The notes under the pieces: model-generated | Told to the model about the DNA's origin: nothing | Databases searched by the model: none | Seen by the model: the letters and a program-made list of their open reading frames with translations, nothing else | Translations under genes and position numbers: made by a program | In this document: positions 8,287 to 17,704 of the stretch, one piece after another | Numbering within the stretch: the first letter of the stretch is position 1 | How the letters are laid out: each line of letters starts with the position of its first letter | Assembly: GCA_902762355.1 (NCBI GenBank) | Contig: CACWNR010000010.1 | Coordinates: 1-58,081, forward strand | Length of the DNA: 58,081 nucleotides | Reading direction: 5' to 3' | Source: an uncultured Bacteroidales bacterium | Lineage (GTDB): Bacteria; Bacteroidota; Bacteroidia; Bacteroidales; Paludibacteraceae

Positions 8287-9382
8287 AGCATTACATATCA
8301 CGGGAAGTATTTCCCGTACCCTACTTGCGATCACGTTCCTGTTCTCGGGATTCGTGAAAGCCGTAGATCCGCTAGGTACGGTGTATAAGATTGAAGACTA
8401 TCTGAAAGCCTTCGGTGGGTTCTGCAACGATCTTATCCCCTTGGCAGGTGTGGCGGCGGTATGCCTCATCCTTGCTGAATGGCTTCTCGGATGGGCGATG
8501 CTGCTCAACGTCCGCACCAAATGGACGGCATGGTTGAGTCTGGTGTTCTATCTCGTGATGACGCCGCTCACGCTGTGGATTGCGTTGACGAATCCCGTGA
8601 GCGACTGCGGTTGTTTCGGCGATGCACTTGTTCTGACGAACTGGCAGACGTTCTGGAAGAACATCGTGCTACTCGCGCTCGTGATCGTACTGCTGGTATG
8701 CTATAAGGCCATCCCGCAACTATTCAGCTGGTGGGCAGAGTTATGCATTGCCCTACTCGCCCTCATCTCCGGCGGCGCCATCATGCTCTATAGCTACAAC
8801 CACCTGCCGCCGATGGATTTCCGTCCGTATAAGATCGGCAATAACATCCCCGAACTGATGGAGATCCCGGAGGATGCTGAGCATGACGTTTATGAGACGA
8901 CCCTTATCTATGAAAAAGATGGCGTACAGCAGGAGTTCAACTTGGATAACTACCCGAAGGGAGACCCGGAGTGGACGTTTGTAGATCAACGCTCAGTGCT
9001 TGTTAAGAAAGGCTACGAAGCCCCGATACATGACTTCGAGATACTAAATATGGATTTCGACGATCTCACCTATGATATCCTCGAGTCCGAGGAACCGGTG
9101 ACGCTGGTGACGATGTACGATTTGAAGAAAACCGATCTCAAGCAGATCGAGAAAGTACAGGATCTGTACAACGAGTGTTGGGCAAACGGTACACTCTGTT
9201 ACTTCTTGACGGGTTCCGGAGAAGATGATATCGAGGCGTTCTGTGAGGAGCATGAGCTGCCGATCGATGCTTTCTGTACCATTGATCCGGTCACGCTCAA
9301 GACCATCGTTCGCGCCAACCCGGGTGTGTTCGTAGTGCAAAACGGCACAATCATTGATAAATATAACATCAAACAAAAATAA
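8276..9382 (+). CDS. BT_3928-type DoxX/MauE-like membrane protein with thioredoxin-like C-terminus
   Basis: 368 residues. The N-terminal half (about 10-180) has five or so hydrophobic helices with the DoxX/MauE marks FLFSGFVKAVDPLG and the cysteine motif DCGCFGD. The C-terminal half (about 250-365) looks like a periplasmic thioredoxin-like domain (VTLVTMYDL...CYFLTGSGEDDIEAFCEEH...PGVFVVQNGTI) but without a CxxC active site. This matches the Bacteroidales BT_3928 family. Function is unknown; the family resemblance suggests a link to periplasmic redox chemistry (inference). Overlaps the DUF1599 gene by 11 bp and is followed 16 bp later by the first C10 protease. Confidence 0.82.
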   Translation: MKSKALHITGSISRTLLAITFLFSGFVKAVDPLGTVYKIEDYLKAFGGFCNDLIPLAGVAAVCLILAEWLLGWAMLLNVRTKWTAWLSLVFYLVMTPLTLWIALTNPVSDCGCFGDALVLTNWQTFWKNIVLLALVIVLLVCYKAIPQLFSWWAELCIALLALISGGAIMLYSYNHLPPMDFRPYKIGNNIPELMEIPEDAEHDVYETTLIYEKDGVQQEFNLDNYPKGDPEWTFVDQRSVLVKKGYEAPIHDFEILNMDFDDLTYDILESEEPVTLVTMYDLKKTDLKQIEKVQDLYNECWANGTLCYFLTGSGEDDIEAFCEEHELPIDAFCTIDPVTLKTIVRANPGVFVVQNGTIIDKYNIKQK

Positions 9383-9398
9383 GGATTATTTTTAGATC

Positions 9399-10793
9399 AT
9401 GAGAAAATCATTAGCAATTATTATTGCACTATGGGTGTCGTCGATGACACTCTTAGCCGAGCGGGTTAGTCGGGATGACGCAGCGCTCGTAGCGAACCAC
9501 TTTATGAACGTGGCTTCGCCCAACACGAATGTAAAGATGGCCGCACCGGCAAAGAAGATGGTGCACAAGGCCATGACGGAAGAGAATCTGTTCTATCTCT
9601 ATGAGAACGAAGACGGTGAGGGTTGGGTGATCATCGCGGCTAACGATGCCGTTACGCCTATTCTCGCCTACTCCGAGACCGGTCATTTCCGTACGGACAA
9701 CATGCCGAGTAACGTACGCGCTTGGATGGGCAAATACAACGATTTTATTCAACAGATCGAAGCGGACGGTGTAGCAGCCGGCGAAGAGACAGCCGCACAA
9801 TGGAACGCGCTCCGTAAGAATGCACGCAAAGCGTCCTACGGCAACGTGATTGTTTCTCCGATGGTGAAGACCACATGGGATCAAGACAGCCCCTATTGGA
9901 ATCTATGCCCGGGCAGTGGAAGCAACAGAGCCTACACCGGTTGTGTGGCTACAGCCATGGCACAGGTGATGAAATACTGGGAATGGCCGAAGCAAGGCAA
10001 AGGCAGTCTGACCTATCAGCCCTTGAACCCCAATACAGGTAGAAAATCCACACGCTACGACGAGCAGACGGTTGACTTCGGTGCAACTACCTACGATTGG
10101 AATAACATGCTTAATTCGTACACCAGCACTGCTACGTCTGCACAAAAGACAGCAGTTGCTACCCTGATGTATCACTGCGGTGTAGCCACGCAGATGATGT
10201 ATGGTAACAACTCCGACGGCGGCTCGGGTACCATGACCGTTAACTACGGCGATTGGAGCTGGGGACTTACCGATGCAGGAGACGGAGGTTGTGCGCAGAA
10301 TGCGCTCTATTCGTTCTTCCGTTATAAGAAACCGACCGGTTATGTGCGGGACGGCTATACGGATGAGTCCACCAGAAAGAAGATCTATAATAGCTGGACG
10401 GATACTAAATGGACTGCGATGATCAAAGAAGAGTTGGACAAAAAGCATCCCATCATTTACAGCGGTGGAGATGAGGAATCCGGTGGTCACTGCTTCATTT
10501 GCGACGGTTATACAGACCAAGACTATTTCCATTTCAACTGGGGATGGTCGGGAGATAACGATGGTTACTACAAGCTCGACAACTTAGTTCCGGGTAGTGG
10601 TGGAGCAGGTGGCGGTTCATACAGCTTCACGGCCAATCAAGACGTGCTCATCGATATTGAACCGGATTACAGCCAGGGTATCGAGAACACAGAAGATGGC
10701 AAAGTAACCGCAGAGAAGATGCTGATGGACGGACGAGTAATCATCGTACGCGGTCAGGATATCTATACGATTTTCGGACAAAAAATCCAATAA
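9399..10793 (+). CDS. C10 family (streptopain-like) cysteine protease, secreted
   Basis: 464-residue secreted proprotease. Signal peptide residues 1-20; Spi-type inhibitory propeptide about 22-150 (DDAALVANHFMNV, GWVIIAANDAVTPILAYSE); peptidase C10 domain about 155-420 with catalytic Cys182 in YTGCVATAMAQVMKYW, catalytic His364 in SGGHCFICDGY, and the FNWGW segment at 379-383. The last 20 residues (VIIVRGQDIYTIFGQKIQ) match those of the next protein and resemble a C-terminal secretion/sorting tail used in Bacteroidales, though assignment to type IX secretion is inference. It is placed between a BT_3928-type gene and tpiA. Confidence 0.93.
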   Translation: MRKSLAIIIALWVSSMTLLAERVSRDDAALVANHFMNVASPNTNVKMAAPAKKMVHKAMTEENLFYLYENEDGEGWVIIAANDAVTPILAYSETGHFRTDNMPSNVRAWMGKYNDFIQQIEADGVAAGEETAAQWNALRKNARKASYGNVIVSPMVKTTWDQDSPYWNLCPGSGSNRAYTGCVATAMAQVMKYWEWPKQGKGSLTYQPLNPNTGRKSTRYDEQTVDFGATTYDWNNMLNSYTSTATSAQKTAVATLMYHCGVATQMMYGNNSDGGSGTMTVNYGDWSWGLTDAGDGGCAQNALYSFFRYKKPTGYVRDGYTDESTRKKIYNSWTDTKWTAMIKEELDKKHPIIYSGGDEESGGHCFICDGYTDQDYFHFNWGWSGDNDGYYKLDNLVPGSGGAGGGSYSFTANQDVLIDIEPDYSQGIENTEDGKVTAEKMLMDGRVIIVRGQDIYTIFGQKIQ

Positions 10794-10819
10794 TAAATCA
10801 TTTAACTAACACATCAATC

Positions 10820-13800
10820 ATGAAAAAATTCTTTTTAGGCCTATTGACCATCATGGTCTCGGTGACACTGTTTGCTGCACCGCGTACCATGGAAGAGGCT
10901 GCGCAGATTGCAGCACAGTTTACTAACCAGCAGACCGTTAAGCGTCACTTACGTCTAGCGCCCCGTTCTGCTGCGGAGATGCGGTTGGTTCACAAGACGA
11001 ACAAACCCGCTTCCGAGGAGGCAGCATTGTACGTGTTTAATAAGCCAAACGGCGGTTTCGTCATCGTCTCCGGTGATGATAATGCCGTTGAGATTCTCGG
11101 TTATTCGGACGAAGGCTCATTTGAAGCTACAAATGTTCCAGAGAACGTAGCATGGTGGCTCGACTATTATGCAGAGCGAGTAGCTGTTGCACAGCCTGCA
11201 GTTCCGGGAGTTAAGAAAGCGCATAAAGCTACTACAGGTACTGCGATCGCACCGCTGATGACTTCAAAATGGAATCAAGGTGCACCGTACAACAACCTCT
11301 GCCCTATTGATCCTGCGGACAACACACGTTCCTACACCGGTTGTGTTGCTACTGCAACAGCACAAATTATGTATTACTACAAATGGCCGGAGCACGGTCA
11401 AGGATCTCGCACATATAGTTGGCAGAGTGATGCTGGTGGTTCTGGTTCGGAAACTGTTAATTTTGCTAATGCGACCTACGACTGGGCAAATATGAAAAAC
11501 AAACACACTACGAGCGACACACAAGCACAAAAGACAGCTATCGCTACGCTGATGTACCATGTGGGTGTATCGTGTAAGATGCAGTACGGCGGTGACGCAT
11601 CCAATGGTAGTGGTGCCTATACTAGCGATATGCGTACAGGTCTCATACAAAACTTTAAATATAAGAACACAGCAACCTTAGTTAATAATCAATCTGCGTC
11701 GGCGATGGCAACTGCCTTTAGAACCGAACTCGCAGCAGGACGTCCTATTCTTATGGGCGGTGCTACTACCAATAACGAAGGTCACGAGTTCGTTTGTGAT
11801 GGCGTTGACGCTGATGGCTATTTCCACATCAACTGGGGATGGGGCGGCACAAGTGACGGTTATTTTGCTCTCTCAGCCCTCGATCCAGATCAGCAAGGCG
11901 CAGGTGGCGCTTCGTCAGGCCAAGGATTCTCTCATGACGTAGAATATGTAAAAGGTATTGAACCCGATAGCAATCCTATCAGCGTAACAGGTGTTACTGT
12001 TGCACCGACTTCCGCTACATTGAAAATCAAAGAGCGTTTGCAACTTACAGCGACTGTCGCTCCGGACAATGCTTCTAACAAAGGTATAGTATGGAGTACC
12101 AGTAATGCTAATATTGCCACTGTCTCCGCTTCGGGTGTAGTAATCGGCGTTGCACAAGGAACGGCCACTATCACAGCTACCACCAACGATGGCAACAAGA
12201 CTTCAACATGCGCAGTAACTGTTACCGATGAAGTGATGGCAGCATACGAGTTAGCGGTAGATTATGCATGGGCAACCTACAATTCAGACAACTGGGATTA
12301 TTGGATGCTTGGTGCATGCGACAACGCTACCGAGTGCCCATGGGTACAATTCTACTTTGACTCTAACTCCAGCACAAAGATTGCTGGTACATACGATCTG
12401 GCTGATGGCGGAGTTTATTTATGGAATGACCCTGAGGATCCCAATACTTATGTAAGCTCTACGGCAGGACAATTGGTTGTTTCTTGCGTAGGAAAAGATG
12501 ATGGAGAAAATGGTTGCAACACATATCAGATCGTTGCTAACTTCACTTGTTCGGATGGACTTGAGTACACATTAACTGCCACATTGGAGGTTTGTGCAAA
12601 AAATGGTTCTGACAGTGCTATCGACTTGGCAGACAACGTTGGTGACGGTCAACCGATTGATATCACATGGATTGCAAACGGTGAAGAGTTCGATGCAAAT
12701 GTAGCTGTTAACGGCAAGATCACACTGCCGTCATCCAAACCGGCTAACTGCGAGAATGGTAAAGTATTCGTAGGCTGGTGCTTGGACGAGGTCGAGGCTA
12801 CCGACGAGGCTCCGACTTTTGCGCATAATAATGATGTTGTTACGGAAAATACCACTTTCTACGCTGTTTTTGCAACGTCAGATGGAGGCTCTGCTCCGGT
12901 AGAAACGACATTGACGATGTCTAACTATGCTGCCGTTTCCGGTACATTTGGCAATTTCACATTCCAAGCAGCTAAAAATTCCGGAGCGACTGCACCTACA
13001 TACAACGAGAGTTGGGGAGATGTACGTTTGTATGCAAACAACACCTTGGCAATTTCGTCCGAATCAGAGATGACGCAGATTGTCTTCAACATCAGCACCG
13101 CTGGTTTGAAGCGTCTTGCTCCTATCACTGCAAGTACCGGTACGATCGAAACTCAACACTCTGGCGATACCCAAGTAACATGGACTGGTTCTGCTACAAG
13201 TGTTACCTTTACTGTAGGAGACAATGCCGACTATGGATCAGAATCTAGCAAAGCCGGTCAATTGGATTTCTCTTCCGTTGCTATAACGACCGGAAGTGTT
13301 TCATATAGCGGTTATTCCTCTTCGTGTAGCGGAGAAGCTCCGGAACCTGTTTATTACACGATTCGTTTCTTCGATAAGGGCGTACAAGTAGGTGAGGATC
13401 AGAGTGTATTGAAGAACACCCAACCGGTAGTTCCGACAGATCCGACTGCATGCGATGATTACACCTTTGTTGGCTGGTGGACCGCAGAACTGGCTGCCAC
13501 CAACACCGCTGCCAAAGCATGGGTAACCAACTTCAAGGCTACCAAGGATCAAGACTACTACGCAATCTACAGCAAGACCGAAGAGGGTGAAGGTGGTGAA
13601 GCTGCATTTGACGGAAATACAGGTGGTACCTTTAAGATTTACGCGCAGGTAGGCGAAACGAAGTACTACGCAAAGGGTGTCGAGGCTCTCACCAGTAGCA
13701 ACAAGAAGATTACCAGTACTACAGATGAAGCAGAAGCTGTAGAATATACCTTCACAAAAGTGGAAGGTGGCTTCACCATCAGTAATGGCACTAACTATCT

Positions 13801-14200
13801 GTCATATGGTGGAAGCGGCACGAACATCAACTCGGTGACCACGGCATACACATGGGATATCCAAGCAAGTGAATCCGGTATGGGAACTTGGCGTGTTAAT
13901 GCGACTACCGGTACTAACCGTGCACTTGCATTTGGTTCGGGCACAACGAATGTATTTGGTGGATACTCCACCAATAATATTACCGGTAATCCTGTATCAG
14001 GCGTAACCTACTACGACCTTGAGATTGGCGGTGGTGCTCCGGCAGCTACGACTTACTACAGCTCCGTTGTTTCCTGCGGTGCAACTGCTATCGAGAACAC
14101 CAAGGCTGAGGTTAAGGCAGTGAAGGTACTGGAGAACGGACAGATCGTCATCATCCGTGACAATGAGAAATATACAATCTTTGGACAAAAAATTCAATAA
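10820..14200 (+). CDS. Large C10 family cysteine protease with Ig-like and InlB-like repeats
   Basis: 1126-residue secreted multidomain protein. Signal peptide 1-20; Spi propeptide about 22-130 (GGFVIVSGDDNAVEILGYS); C10 peptidase about 140-380 with Cys175 in SYTGCVATATAQ, His322 in EGHEFVCDG and NWGWGG at 338-343; a BIG2 bacterial Ig-like domain about 388-468 (VTGVTVAPTSATL...IVWSTSNANIATV); two InlB/Listeria-Bacteroides-type repeats (about 640-695, FVGWC; and about 850-910, FVGWW); further beta-rich regions; and the tail IVIIRDNEKYTIFGQKIQ shared with the upstream protease. Probably surface-exposed or secreted and degrading host or dietary protein. It lies 26 bp after the first protease, so the pair likely arose by duplication with later domain gain. 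Confidence 0.92.
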   Translation: MKKFFLGLLTIMVSVTLFAAPRTMEEAAQIAAQFTNQQTVKRHLRLAPRSAAEMRLVHKTNKPASEEAALYVFNKPNGGFVIVSGDDNAVEILGYSDEGSFEATNVPENVAWWLDYYAERVAVAQPAVPGVKKAHKATTGTAIAPLMTSKWNQGAPYNNLCPIDPADNTRSYTGCVATATAQIMYYYKWPEHGQGSRTYSWQSDAGGSGSETVNFANATYDWANMKNKHTTSDTQAQKTAIATLMYHVGVSCKMQYGGDASNGSGAYTSDMRTGLIQNFKYKNTATLVNNQSASAMATAFRTELAAGRPILMGGATTNNEGHEFVCDGVDADGYFHINWGWGGTSDGYFALSALDPDQQGAGGASSGQGFSHDVEYVKGIEPDSNPISVTGVTVAPTSATLKIKERLQLTATVAPDNASNKGIVWSTSNANIATVSASGVVIGVAQGTATITATTNDGNKTSTCAVTVTDEVMAAYELAVDYAWATYNSDNWDYWMLGACDNATECPWVQFYFDSNSSTKIAGTYDLADGGVYLWNDPEDPNTYVSSTAGQLVVSCVGKDDGENGCNTYQIVANFTCSDGLEYTLTATLEVCAKNGSDSAIDLADNVGDGQPIDITWIANGEEFDANVAVNGKITLPSSKPANCENGKVFVGWCLDEVEATDEAPTFAHNNDVVTENTTFYAVFATSDGGSAPVETTLTMSNYAAVSGTFGNFTFQAAKNSGATAPTYNESWGDVRLYANNTLAISSESEMTQIVFNISTAGLKRLAPITASTGTIETQHSGDTQVTWTGSATSVTFTVGDNADYGSESSKAGQLDFSSVAITTGSVSYSGYSSSCSGEAPEPVYYTIRFFDKGVQVGEDQSVLKNTQPVVPTDPTACDDYTFVGWWTAELAATNTAAKAWVTNFKATKDQDYYAIYSKTEEGEGGEAAFDGNTGGTFKIYAQVGETKYYAKGVEALTSSNKKITSTTDEAEAVEYTFTKVEGGFTISNGTNYLSYGGSGTNINSVTTAYTWDIQASESGMGTWRVNATTGTNRALAFGSGTTNVFGGYSTNNITGNPVSGVTYYDLEIGGGAPAATTYYSSVVSCGATAIENTKAEVKAVKVLENGQIVIIRDNEKYTIFGQKIQ

Positions 14201-14206
14201 TACATT

Positions 14207-14956
14207 ATGAGAACAAAAATGGTTGCAGGTAACTGGAAAATGAACAAGAACCTGCAGGAAGGAATAGCATTGGCTTCGGAACTCAAAGCCGCAGTAAAAG
14301 ATCCCAAATGTGCCGTAGTGATCGGTACGCCGTTTATCCATTTGGCTACCGTAGCTGAGTTGGTTAAGGGTTCGCCCATCAAGGTAGCTGCAGAGAACTG
14401 CGCTGACCATGAGAAGGGTGCCTACACCGGCGAAGTAAGCGCAGAGATGGTGAAGTCCACCGGCGCTGAGTACGTTATCCTCGGCCACTCGGAGCGTCGT
14501 CAGTACTACGCTGAGAGCTATGAGATGCTGGCAGAGAAAGTACGTCTCGCTTTGGCAAACGGTCTGAAGGTTATCTTCTGCATCGGTGAGGTGAAAGAAG
14601 AGCGTGAGGCCGGCAAGCAGAACGAGGTAGTGAAAGCACAACTCGAGGGTTCCGTCTTCGGTCTGAGCGCAGAGGAATGGAAGAACATCACACTGGCATA
14701 CGAACCCGTTTGGGCTATCGGTACCGGTCTGACTGCTACTCCCGCACAGGCACAGGAGATTCACGCATATATCCGTGGCCTCGTAGCAGAGAAATACGGC
14801 AAAGCAGCTGCAGACGACACCACCATCCTCTATGGTGGTAGCTGCAACGAGAAGAACGCTGCGGAGCTCTTCGCTTGCCCGGATATCGATGGTGGCCTCA
14901 TCGGTGGCGCTGCCCTCGTAGCTGAGAAATTCCTTGCGATCATCGCTGCACGTTAA
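14207..14956 (+). CDS. tpiA: Triose-phosphate isomerase
   Basis: Interconverts dihydroxyacetone phosphate and glyceraldehyde 3-phosphate in glycolysis/gluconeogenesis. 249 residues, normal length. Active site residues are visible: K11 in GNWKMN, H94 in LGHSERR, E166 in [11 protein letters not shown], and the phosphate-binding YGGS and GGLIGGA segments. It starts 6 bp after the second C10 protease and ends 2 bp before the carbonic-anhydrase-like gene. Confidence 0.98.
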   Translation: MRTKMVAGNWKMNKNLQEGIALASELKAAVKDPKCAVVIGTPFIHLATVAELVKGSPIKVAAENCADHEKGAYTGEVSAEMVKSTGAEYVILGHSERRQYYAESYEMLAEKVRLALANGLKVIFCIGEVKEEREAGKQNEVVKAQLEGSVFGLSAEEWKNITLAYEPVWAIGTGLTATPAQAQEIHAYIRGLVAEKYGKAAADDTTILYGGSCNEKNAAELFACPDIDGGLIGGAALVAEKFLAIIAAR

Positions 14957-14958
14957 GT

Positions 14959-15486
14959 ATGGCTTTAGTCAAAACCATCAATAGGAACGGCGAGATCCTG
15001 ACCCCGCACATTGCTGACGACGTATTCATGGCGGAGAACGCCACCGTCGTTGGCGATGTGACGGTGGGGGAAGGCAGCAGTCTGTGGTTCAACTCAGTGC
15101 TCCGCGGCGATGTCAACACGATTGTCATCGGCAAGCACTGTAACATCCAGGACGGCGCCGTGCTCCATACGCTCTATCAGAAATCGACCATCCGTCTGGG
15201 TGACTACGTGTCCGTCGGACATAACGTGACGATCCACGGCGCAGACGTCGATGACTACGCCCTCATCGGGATGGGTGCCACCCTACTCGACGGTGCGCAT
15301 GTAGGCGAAGGAGCGATCGTAGCTGCAGGTGCACTCGTGCTCTCCAATACACAGATAGGCGCACACGAGATCTGGGGAGGTGTACCGGCTAAATTCATCA
15401 AGAAAGCCGACCCTGCGCAGACCGCAGAGATAAACAAAAAAATAGCCAATAACTACGCGATGTACGCATCGTGGTATAAAGACTAA
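14959..15486 (+). CDS. Gamma-class carbonic anhydrase family protein (YrdA-like)
   Basis: 175-residue left-handed beta-helix protein with hexapeptide repeats (ATVVGDVTVGEGSSLWFNSVLRGDV). Three potential Zn ligands have the gamma-CA arrangement: H70, H88 in VGHN and H93 in IHGA. YrdA/PaaY-type proteins are metal-binding; carbonic anhydrase activity is not certain for this subgroup. A C-terminal helix follows (QTAEINKKIANNYAMYASW). Tightly packed between tpiA and pyrH. Confidence 0.9.
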   Translation: MALVKTINRNGEILTPHIADDVFMAENATVVGDVTVGEGSSLWFNSVLRGDVNTIVIGKHCNIQDGAVLHTLYQKSTIRLGDYVSVGHNVTIHGADVDDYALIGMGATLLDGAHVGEGAIVAAGALVLSNTQIGAHEIWGGVPAKFIKKADPAQTAEINKKIANNYAMYASWYKD

Positions 15487-15490
15487 CACT

Positions 15491-16195
15491 ATGTTTAAAC
15501 GCATTCTTTTAAAACTATCCGGTGAGAGCCTTGCCGGGGAAAACAAGCAAGGTATCGACACCGAACGTCTAAACCAATATGCCGAGCAAGTCAAAGCGAT
15601 CGCTCAACGCGGTGTACAGATCGGCATCGTCATCGGTGGAGGAAATATCTTCCGTGGCTTGAGTGGTGCTAAGATCGGTTTTGACCGTGTCAAAGGTGAC
15701 CAGATGGGTATGTTAGCAACTGTCATCAATGCCTTGGCGCTGCAATCTGCCCTCGAAGCTATCGGTCAACCGGTACGTGTACTGACATCCATCCGTATGG
15801 AGCCGATCGGTGATTTCTACAGTCCTGCCAAAGCACAACGTCTGCTCGACAAGGGTAATGTAGTCATCCTCGCCGGCGGAACAGGTGCACCCTACTTCAC
15901 TACTGACACCGGATCGAGTCTCCGCGCACTGGAGATCAAAGCCGACGTCATGCTCAAGGGCACCCGCGTGGACGGTATCTACACCGCCGACCCGGAGAAA
16001 GACCCGAAGGCCACCAAGTTCAATGAGATCACTTACGACGAGGTAATCCGCCGCGGACTGAAAGTTATGGATATGACCGCTATCGTCATGTGCAAAGACA
16101 ACGGACTGCCCATCTATGTGTTCAACATGGACCAACTCGGTAACCTCGCGCGCGTCATTGACGGCGAACAAATAGGAACTTTAGTAAAACCCTAA
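15491..16195 (+). CDS. pyrH: UMP kinase
   Basis: Hexameric bacterial UMP kinase of the amino-acid kinase fold, forming UDP from UMP for pyrimidine nucleotides. 234 residues. Visible: [12 protein letters not shown] at the N-terminus, the glycine-rich [10 protein letters not shown], the [32 protein letters not shown] region and [18 protein letters not shown]. It precedes frr by 4 bp; a pyrH-frr pair is conserved in many bacteria. Confidence 0.97.
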   Translation: MFKRILLKLSGESLAGENKQGIDTERLNQYAEQVKAIAQRGVQIGIVIGGGNIFRGLSGAKIGFDRVKGDQMGMLATVINALALQSALEAIGQPVRVLTSIRMEPIGDFYSPAKAQRLLDKGNVVILAGGTGAPYFTTDTGSSLRALEIKADVMLKGTRVDGIYTADPEKDPKATKFNEITYDEVIRRGLKVMDMTAIVMCKDNGLPIYVFNMDQLGNLARVIDGEQIGTLVKP

Positions 16196-16199
16196 TAGT

Positions 16200-16763
16200 A
16201 TGAACGACGAATTAGAACTCTATGAATCTGCAGCCGAAGAGCAAATGCAGAATGCTGTCGCTCACTTAGACGACACCCTCCAGCACATTCGTGCCGGTAA
16301 AGCCAACCCACGTATCCTCGACCCCATTAAGGTGGACTACTACGGTGCGATGTCGCCGCTGGCTAACTGCGCCACGATCACCACACCGGACGCACGTACC
16401 ATCGCCATCACCCCGTGGGAGAAGAAACTCATCAGCGAGATCGAGCGCGCCATCATTAACTCGAATATCGGTCTGGCACCGTCTAATAATGGCGAGACCA
16501 TCCGCCTTATCCTGCCGCCGCTCACCGAAGAGCGTCGTCGCGACCTGTGCAAACAGTGCAAAGGTGAACTCGAAGAGGCTAAGATGTCCATCCGTAACGC
16601 ACGCCGTGACGCCATCGAGGAGTTCAAGAAACTCGTGAAGAACGGCTTGAGCGAGGACATCGAGAAAGATGCCGAAGAGGACATGCAGAAAACCCACGAT
16701 AAATATATCGCGAAGGTAGAAGCCCTCTACGCAGCCAAAGAGAAAGAGATCATGACGGTTTAA
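16200..16763 (+). CDS. frr: Ribosome recycling factor
   Basis: Splits post-termination ribosomes together with EF-G. 187 residues, typical length. The three-helix bundle signature is clear: [43 protein letters not shown], and the C-terminal helices [22 protein letters not shown]...[18 protein letters not shown]. Its stop overlaps the rsgA ATG (TAATG), so the pair is probably translationally coupled. Confidence 0.97.
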   Translation: MNDELELYESAAEEQMQNAVAHLDDTLQHIRAGKANPRILDPIKVDYYGAMSPLANCATITTPDARTIAITPWEKKLISEIERAIINSNIGLAPSNNGETIRLILPPLTEERRRDLCKQCKGELEEAKMSIRNARRDAIEEFKKLVKNGLSEDIEKDAEEDMQKTHDKYIAKVEALYAAKEKEIMTV

Positions 16764-17680
16764 TGCGCGGCCTCGTCATCAAATCTACGGGTAGCTGTTA
16801 CATCGTTCGAATGGACGATGGTTCGGATGCGGAATGTCATATCAAAGGCAATTTCCGCATCCGTGGCATCCGTAGTACCAATCCCGTGGCTGTGGGCGAC
16901 TTCGTCGAGGTACAGACACTCGCGGACGGTACCAAATGGATTACAGAGATAGAAGACCGGCGTAACTATATCATCCGCCGCTCAACGAACCTCAGCAAAG
17001 AGAGTCATATCCTCGCTGCCAATATCGACCAAGTAGCATTAATCGTTACGGTCAACCATCCCGTTACTTCTACTACTTTCATCGATCGTTTCCTCGCCAC
17101 CTGTGAGGCCTATCGCGTGCGCGCGATCCTTATCTTTAATAAGATCGACCTACTCACGGAAGAGGAACTTGCTCAACTCGCCGAACTCCGTGCCCTCTAC
17201 GAATCCATCGGCTACGAGACGATGGAACTTTCAGCGATCAGTTGTCAGCCTTTAGATGTTATGCCTTTATTAGAAGGTAAGACAACATTACTCTCCGGTA
17301 ATTCCGGTGTCGGCAAATCTACCTTACTCAATGCCCTTTTCGGCCGCGAGATGACGCGTACCGGTAAGATCTCCGATGCCCACGACAAAGGAATGCATAC
17401 GACGACCTTCTCGGAGATGTACTTCCTACCCGATGGCGCAATCATCGATACCCCGGGTATCAAGGGCTTTGGCACCATCGATTTCCAGCGCGAAGAAGTA
17501 AGTCATTATTTCCGCGATATCTTTGCTGTCAGCCGCGACTGCCGTTTCGGTAACTGTACGCACACCAACGAACCTGGTTGTGCCGTACAAGAAGCCATAA
17601 TAAAAGGATCCATAGCGATCTCGCGCTATGAATCCTATCTATCCCTTTTAGGTGATTGCGACGAGGGGAAATACCGTTAA
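16763..17680 (+). CDS. rsgA: Ribosome small subunit biogenesis GTPase RsgA
   Basis: Circularly permuted GTPase that acts in late 30S maturation. 305 residues. N-terminal OB-fold; G4 NKID at 126-129 precedes G1 GNSGVGKST at 179-187 and G3 DTPG at 229-232, the diagnostic permuted order; Zn-binding knuckle C260, C265, H267, C273. The stop codon lies in the heptamer tract at 17676-17703, so the C-terminal residues (about EGKYR) border repeat DNA. Last gene of the plus-strand run; convergent with korB. Confidence 0.97.
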   Translation: MRGLVIKSTGSCYIVRMDDGSDAECHIKGNFRIRGIRSTNPVAVGDFVEVQTLADGTKWITEIEDRRNYIIRRSTNLSKESHILAANIDQVALIVTVNHPVTSTTFIDRFLATCEAYRVRAILIFNKIDLLTEEELAQLAELRALYESIGYETMELSAISCQPLDVMPLLEGKTTLLSGNSGVGKSTLLNALFGREMTRTGKISDAHDKGMHTTTFSEMYFLPDGAIIDTPGIKGFGTIDFQREEVSHYFRDIFAVSRDCRFGNCTHTNEPGCAVQEAIIKGSIAISRYESYLSLLGDCDEGKYR

Positions 17681-17703
17681 CCGGTAACCCGTAACCTGTC
17701 CCC
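17676..17703. repeat. Heptamer tract (GTAACCC/GGGTTAC type) at rsgA/korB junction
   Basis: Four 7-bp units cover 17676-17703 (GTTAACC, GGTAACC, CGTAACC and a degenerate fourth). The tract supplies the rsgA stop codon and fills the 24-bp gap to the convergent korB stop. The same GGGTTAC unit occurs inside a glycosyltransferase (33302-33336) and an amylase (34427-34461). Confidence 0.75.
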
Positions 17704-17704
17704 C

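Noticed and set aside
9399-14200. C10 protease pair as part of a mobile element
   Set aside because: No integrase, transposase, flanking repeats or shift in base composition is visible; tandem duplication explains the pair.
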